This document shows, in pieces, positions 5,425 to 7,510 of a stretch of 7,510 nt of DNA (positions are counted from its first letter, which is position 1; the number at the start of each line of letters is the position of its first letter). The stretch lies in NCBI GenBank assembly GCA_946623915.1, contig CAMORQ010000083.1, forward strand, positions 1 to 7,510, read 5' to 3'. Source of the stretch: an uncultured Coriobacteriaceae bacterium. Lineage in GTDB: Bacteria; Actinomycetota; Coriobacteriia; Coriobacteriales; Eggerthellaceae. The notes under the pieces are model-generated. The model had not been told where the DNA came from. It saw only the letters and a program-made list of their open reading frames with translations, and ran no database searches. The position numbers and the translations under genes were made by a program.

Positions 5425-6849
5425 ATGCGTTTCCTTGCTGCCTTCCAAAATCTCGCCTACATCGCAGCCGCGTTGCTGTTCATCCTCGCCCTGGCTGGCC
5501 TGGCTCGGCAAAAAACCGCAGTGCGCGGCAACATACTTGGCGCCTGCGGCATGGGCATCGCCCTCGTCGCGACCATTGCCGCTTCGGGTGGAGCGGCTGC
5601 GAACCTGCCGCTCTTCCTGGGAGCGGTCGTCATTGCGCTTGTCATCGGTGCGGCGGTGGGGGTGTGGCGCGCACGTAGCGTGGCCATGACCCAGATGCCC
5701 GAACTTGTGGCGATGCTTCACTCGTTCGTGGGCGCCGCGGCGGTGCTCGTGGGATGGAATTCCTACATAATGCAGCCGGGCGGCGCTCTGCCCGATGCGG
5801 CCGAAAACGCCTTCCACCTCGGCGAGGTCGGCCTTGCCGTGCTCATCGGCGCGGTCACACTTACGGGTTCGATCGTCGCCTTCCTCAAGCTTTCGGGCAA
5901 GATGTCCGGCAAGCCGCTCGTGCTTCCTGGTCGCAATTGGATCAACCTGGGGGCGTTGGTGTTGTGCGCGTTGCTTATTTGGCAACTTATCACGACCGAC
6001 GGCTTCGTGATGGGCGTGGCGTTTCTCGTGCTTATCACGGTGATTTCGCTGCTGCTGGGCGTGCATCTGGTCGCCGCCATCGGCGGAGGCGACATGCCCG
6101 TGGTGGTGTCGATGCTCAATTCCTATTCGGGTTGGGCGGCGGCCATGGCGGGATTCACGCTGGGCAACGACCTGCTTATTATCACGGGCGCACTCGTGGG
6201 TTCGTCGGGCGCGTACCTGTCCTACGTCATGTGTCAGGGCATGAACCGTTCGTTCGCAAGCGTGATCCTAGGCGGCTTCGGTGACGGCGCGACGGCCCAG
6301 GTGGGCGAAGCGAAGGATTACGGCACGCACACCGAAACCACGCCCGAACAGGTGGCCGACCTGCTGCGCGAGTCCAACCGCGTGGTCATCGCGCCGGGTT
6401 ACGGCATGGCCACCGCTCAGGCACAATTCCCCGTGGCCGATTTAGCGCGCAAGCTTACCGACGCCGGCGCGGAAGTGGTCTTCGCCATCCATCCCGTTGC
6501 GGGTCGTATGCCTGGGCATATGAACGTGCTGCTGGCGGAAGCGAAGGTGCCCTACCGCATGGTGTTCGAGATGGACGAGGTGAACGACGACTTCGCCGAT
6601 GTGGACACGGTGCTGGTCATCGGCGCGAACGACACGGTCAACCCCGCCGCAGAAACCGAGCCGGACAGTCCCATTGCGGGCATGCCCGTGCTGCGTGTGT
6701 GGGAGGCCGAAAATGTCGTCGTGTTCAAGCGGTCGATGGGCAACGCCGGCTACTCGGGCGTGGACAACCCGCTGTTCTATGCAGACAACACTTTGATGCT
6801 CCTTGGTGATGCCAAGGAGTCGGTCGAAGCAATCCTCGGGGCTCTTTAG
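5425..6849 (+). CDS. pntB: NAD(P) transhydrogenase subunit beta
   Basis: The beta subunit of the same inner-membrane enzyme, 474 residues (E. coli PntB has 462). The N-terminal half is the remaining membrane domain II with many hydrophobic helices. It includes MPELVAMLHSFVG (91-103), with His99 at the place of the proton-channel His91 of E. coli, DMPVVVSMLNSYSGWAAA (223-240), and GNDLLIITGALVGSSGA (247-263) with Asp249. MNRSF (273-277) follows. Domain III at the C-terminus binds NADP(H): APGYGMATAQAQFPVA (323-338), HPVAGRMPGHMNVLLAEAKVPY (start 356), VIGANDTVNPAA (398-409) and the 2'-phosphate-binding VFKRSM (433-438). All the key residues I can place are present, so it should be functional. 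Its ATG lies one base after the pntA stop, with a GGGAG box inside the end of pntA, indicating co-translation with its partner. Confidence 0.98.
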   Translation: MRFLAAFQNLAYIAAALLFILALAGLARQKTAVRGNILGACGMGIALVATIAASGGAAANLPLFLGAVVIALVIGAAVGVWRARSVAMTQMPELVAMLHSFVGAAAVLVGWNSYIMQPGGALPDAAENAFHLGEVGLAVLIGAVTLTGSIVAFLKLSGKMSGKPLVLPGRNWINLGALVLCALLIWQLITTDGFVMGVAFLVLITVISLLLGVHLVAAIGGGDMPVVVSMLNSYSGWAAAMAGFTLGNDLLIITGALVGSSGAYLSYVMCQGMNRSFASVILGGFGDGATAQVGEAKDYGTHTETTPEQVADLLRESNRVVIAPGYGMATAQAQFPVADLARKLTDAGAEVVFAIHPVAGRMPGHMNVLLAEAKVPYRMVFEMDEVNDDFADVDTVLVIGANDTVNPAAETEPDSPIAGMPVLRVWEAENVVVFKRSMGNAGYSGVDNPLFYADNTLMLLGDAKESVEAILGAL

Positions 6850-6858
6850 GCATCCCGC

Positions 6859-7500
6859 ATGCAGGGTATCCTCTTCGACAACGATGGGACGCTCGTCGAC
6901 ACGTACGATTTGATTCTGTCGAGCATGTGCCATGCGACGAAGGCGGTTCTGCGGTCCGAGCTGCCCGAAGCCGAGCTGATGGCAAAGGTGGGCATTCCCC
7001 TCTACGACCAGATGCTGCTTCTTGCTGAAGGCGACCCGGCGCTTGCACAGGAATTGACCGACGTCTACCGCGCACACAACCATGCGCATCACGACCAGGT
7101 CGTCTGCGTGTTTCCAGGCGTTGCCGAAGGATTGGTGCGGCTGCAAGAAGCCGGGATCCGTTTGGGTGTGGTCACGGCAAAGCGGCATGCGCTCGCTCAG
7201 CGTGGCCTGGAGGTGGCAGGCGTGTGGTCCTTTTTCGACTGCCTGGTGGGCCCTGACGATTGTCCGCGCGCCAAGCCCGATCCCGATCCGATTCTTTTCG
7301 GCGCCGAACTGCTCGGCGTGCCCGCGCAAGACTGCTGGTATGTAGGGGACAGCCCCTTCGACATGCAGGCCGGCAATGCAGCTGGTTGCACGACGGTGGC
7401 CGCGTTATGGGGCATGTTCGCCCCCGACGTGCTGGTGGCAGAATCCCCCGACCTTGCATGCGCAACGTTTTCCGACATGGTGGACCTGGCACTGTCGTAG
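6859..7500 (+). CDS. HAD-family hydrolase, phosphoglycolate phosphatase-like
   Basis: A 213-residue haloacid-dehalogenase superfamily phosphatase with all four motifs. Motif I is LFDNDGTLVDT (5-15) with nucleophile Asp7 and acid/base Asp9. Motif II is VVTAK (104-108) with Thr106, motif III is Lys139 in RAKPDPDP, and motif IV is VGDSPFDMQAG (162-171) with Asp164 and Asp168. The helical cap inserted after motif I (about 16-80) gives the C1-cap layout of Gph, PpaX and beta-phosphoglucomutase relatives. Substrate is unknown; dephosphorylation of a small phosphorylated metabolite is the safe statement. The ATG at 6859 lies 9 bases after the pntB stop with a weak AGG box at 6848-6850, so it is probably translated from the pnt transcript. 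Nothing in the sequence links it biochemically to transhydrogenase. No terminator is visible before the window ends 10 bases later. Confidence 0.92.
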   Translation: MQGILFDNDGTLVDTYDLILSSMCHATKAVLRSELPEAELMAKVGIPLYDQMLLLAEGDPALAQELTDVYRAHNHAHHDQVVCVFPGVAEGLVRLQEAGIRLGVVTAKRHALAQRGLEVAGVWSFFDCLVGPDDCPRAKPDPDPILFGAELLGVPAQDCWYVGDSPFDMQAGNAAGCTTVAALWGMFAPDVLVAESPDLACATFSDMVDLALS

Positions 7501-7510
7501 CGCGGGCAAT

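Noticed and set aside
3681..5426. Minus-strand open frame of 581 codons opposite pntA
   Set aside because: It is a high-GC shadow of pntA, with His/Arg/Gly-rich low-information protein and no family motif.

Overview
The window looks like chromosomal DNA from a high-GC, probably anaerobic actinobacterium of the Coriobacteriia/Eggerthellaceae type. This is inferred from the GC-rich codon use, the style of the membrane-anchored LuxR-like fragment and the oxidoreductase-rich content. No marker gene fixes the taxon. There is no sign of a phage, insertion sequence, CRISPR array, tRNA or rRNA.

The layout is two divergent transcription units around a non-coding region at about 3534-3866. Leftward (minus strand), in transcription order, are: a short-chain dehydrogenase/reductase-like gene that ends in a stray C-terminal piece of a GMC flavoprotein oxidoreductase (3533-2718); an HD-domain phosphohydrolase-like gene (2678-1830); the C-terminal part of a membrane-bound LuxR-type regulator (1775-1230, with homologous-looking frame continuing to 1829); and the N-terminal half of polyphosphate kinase 1 (1105 to the left edge), which appears to have its own promoter.

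Rightward (plus strand) are pntA and pntB, the two subunits of the proton-translocating NAD(P) transhydrogenase, followed after 9 bases by a HAD-family phosphatase of the phosphoglycolate-phosphatase type. The three genes are packed as one operon. PntAB couples the proton gradient to hydride transfer between NADH and NADP+, supplying NADPH. The job of the HAD enzyme in that operon is unknown.

Two points stand out. First, a perfect Crp-family palindrome (TGTGA-N6-TCACA, 3776-3791) lies with its centre 41.5 bases upstream of the start site predicted from a good -10 box (TACAAT, 3813-3818), with no recognisable -35 box. This is the textbook class II activator arrangement, so pntAB is probably switched on by a Crp/Fnr-type regulator. 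Second, the leftward cluster carries signs of gene decay or rearrangement: the reductase gene is a chimera of two truncated enzyme families, and the LuxR gene lacks most of its membrane domain and is fused in frame, through a single TAG, to the end of the HD gene. I did not find a convincing wholly new multi-gene system.
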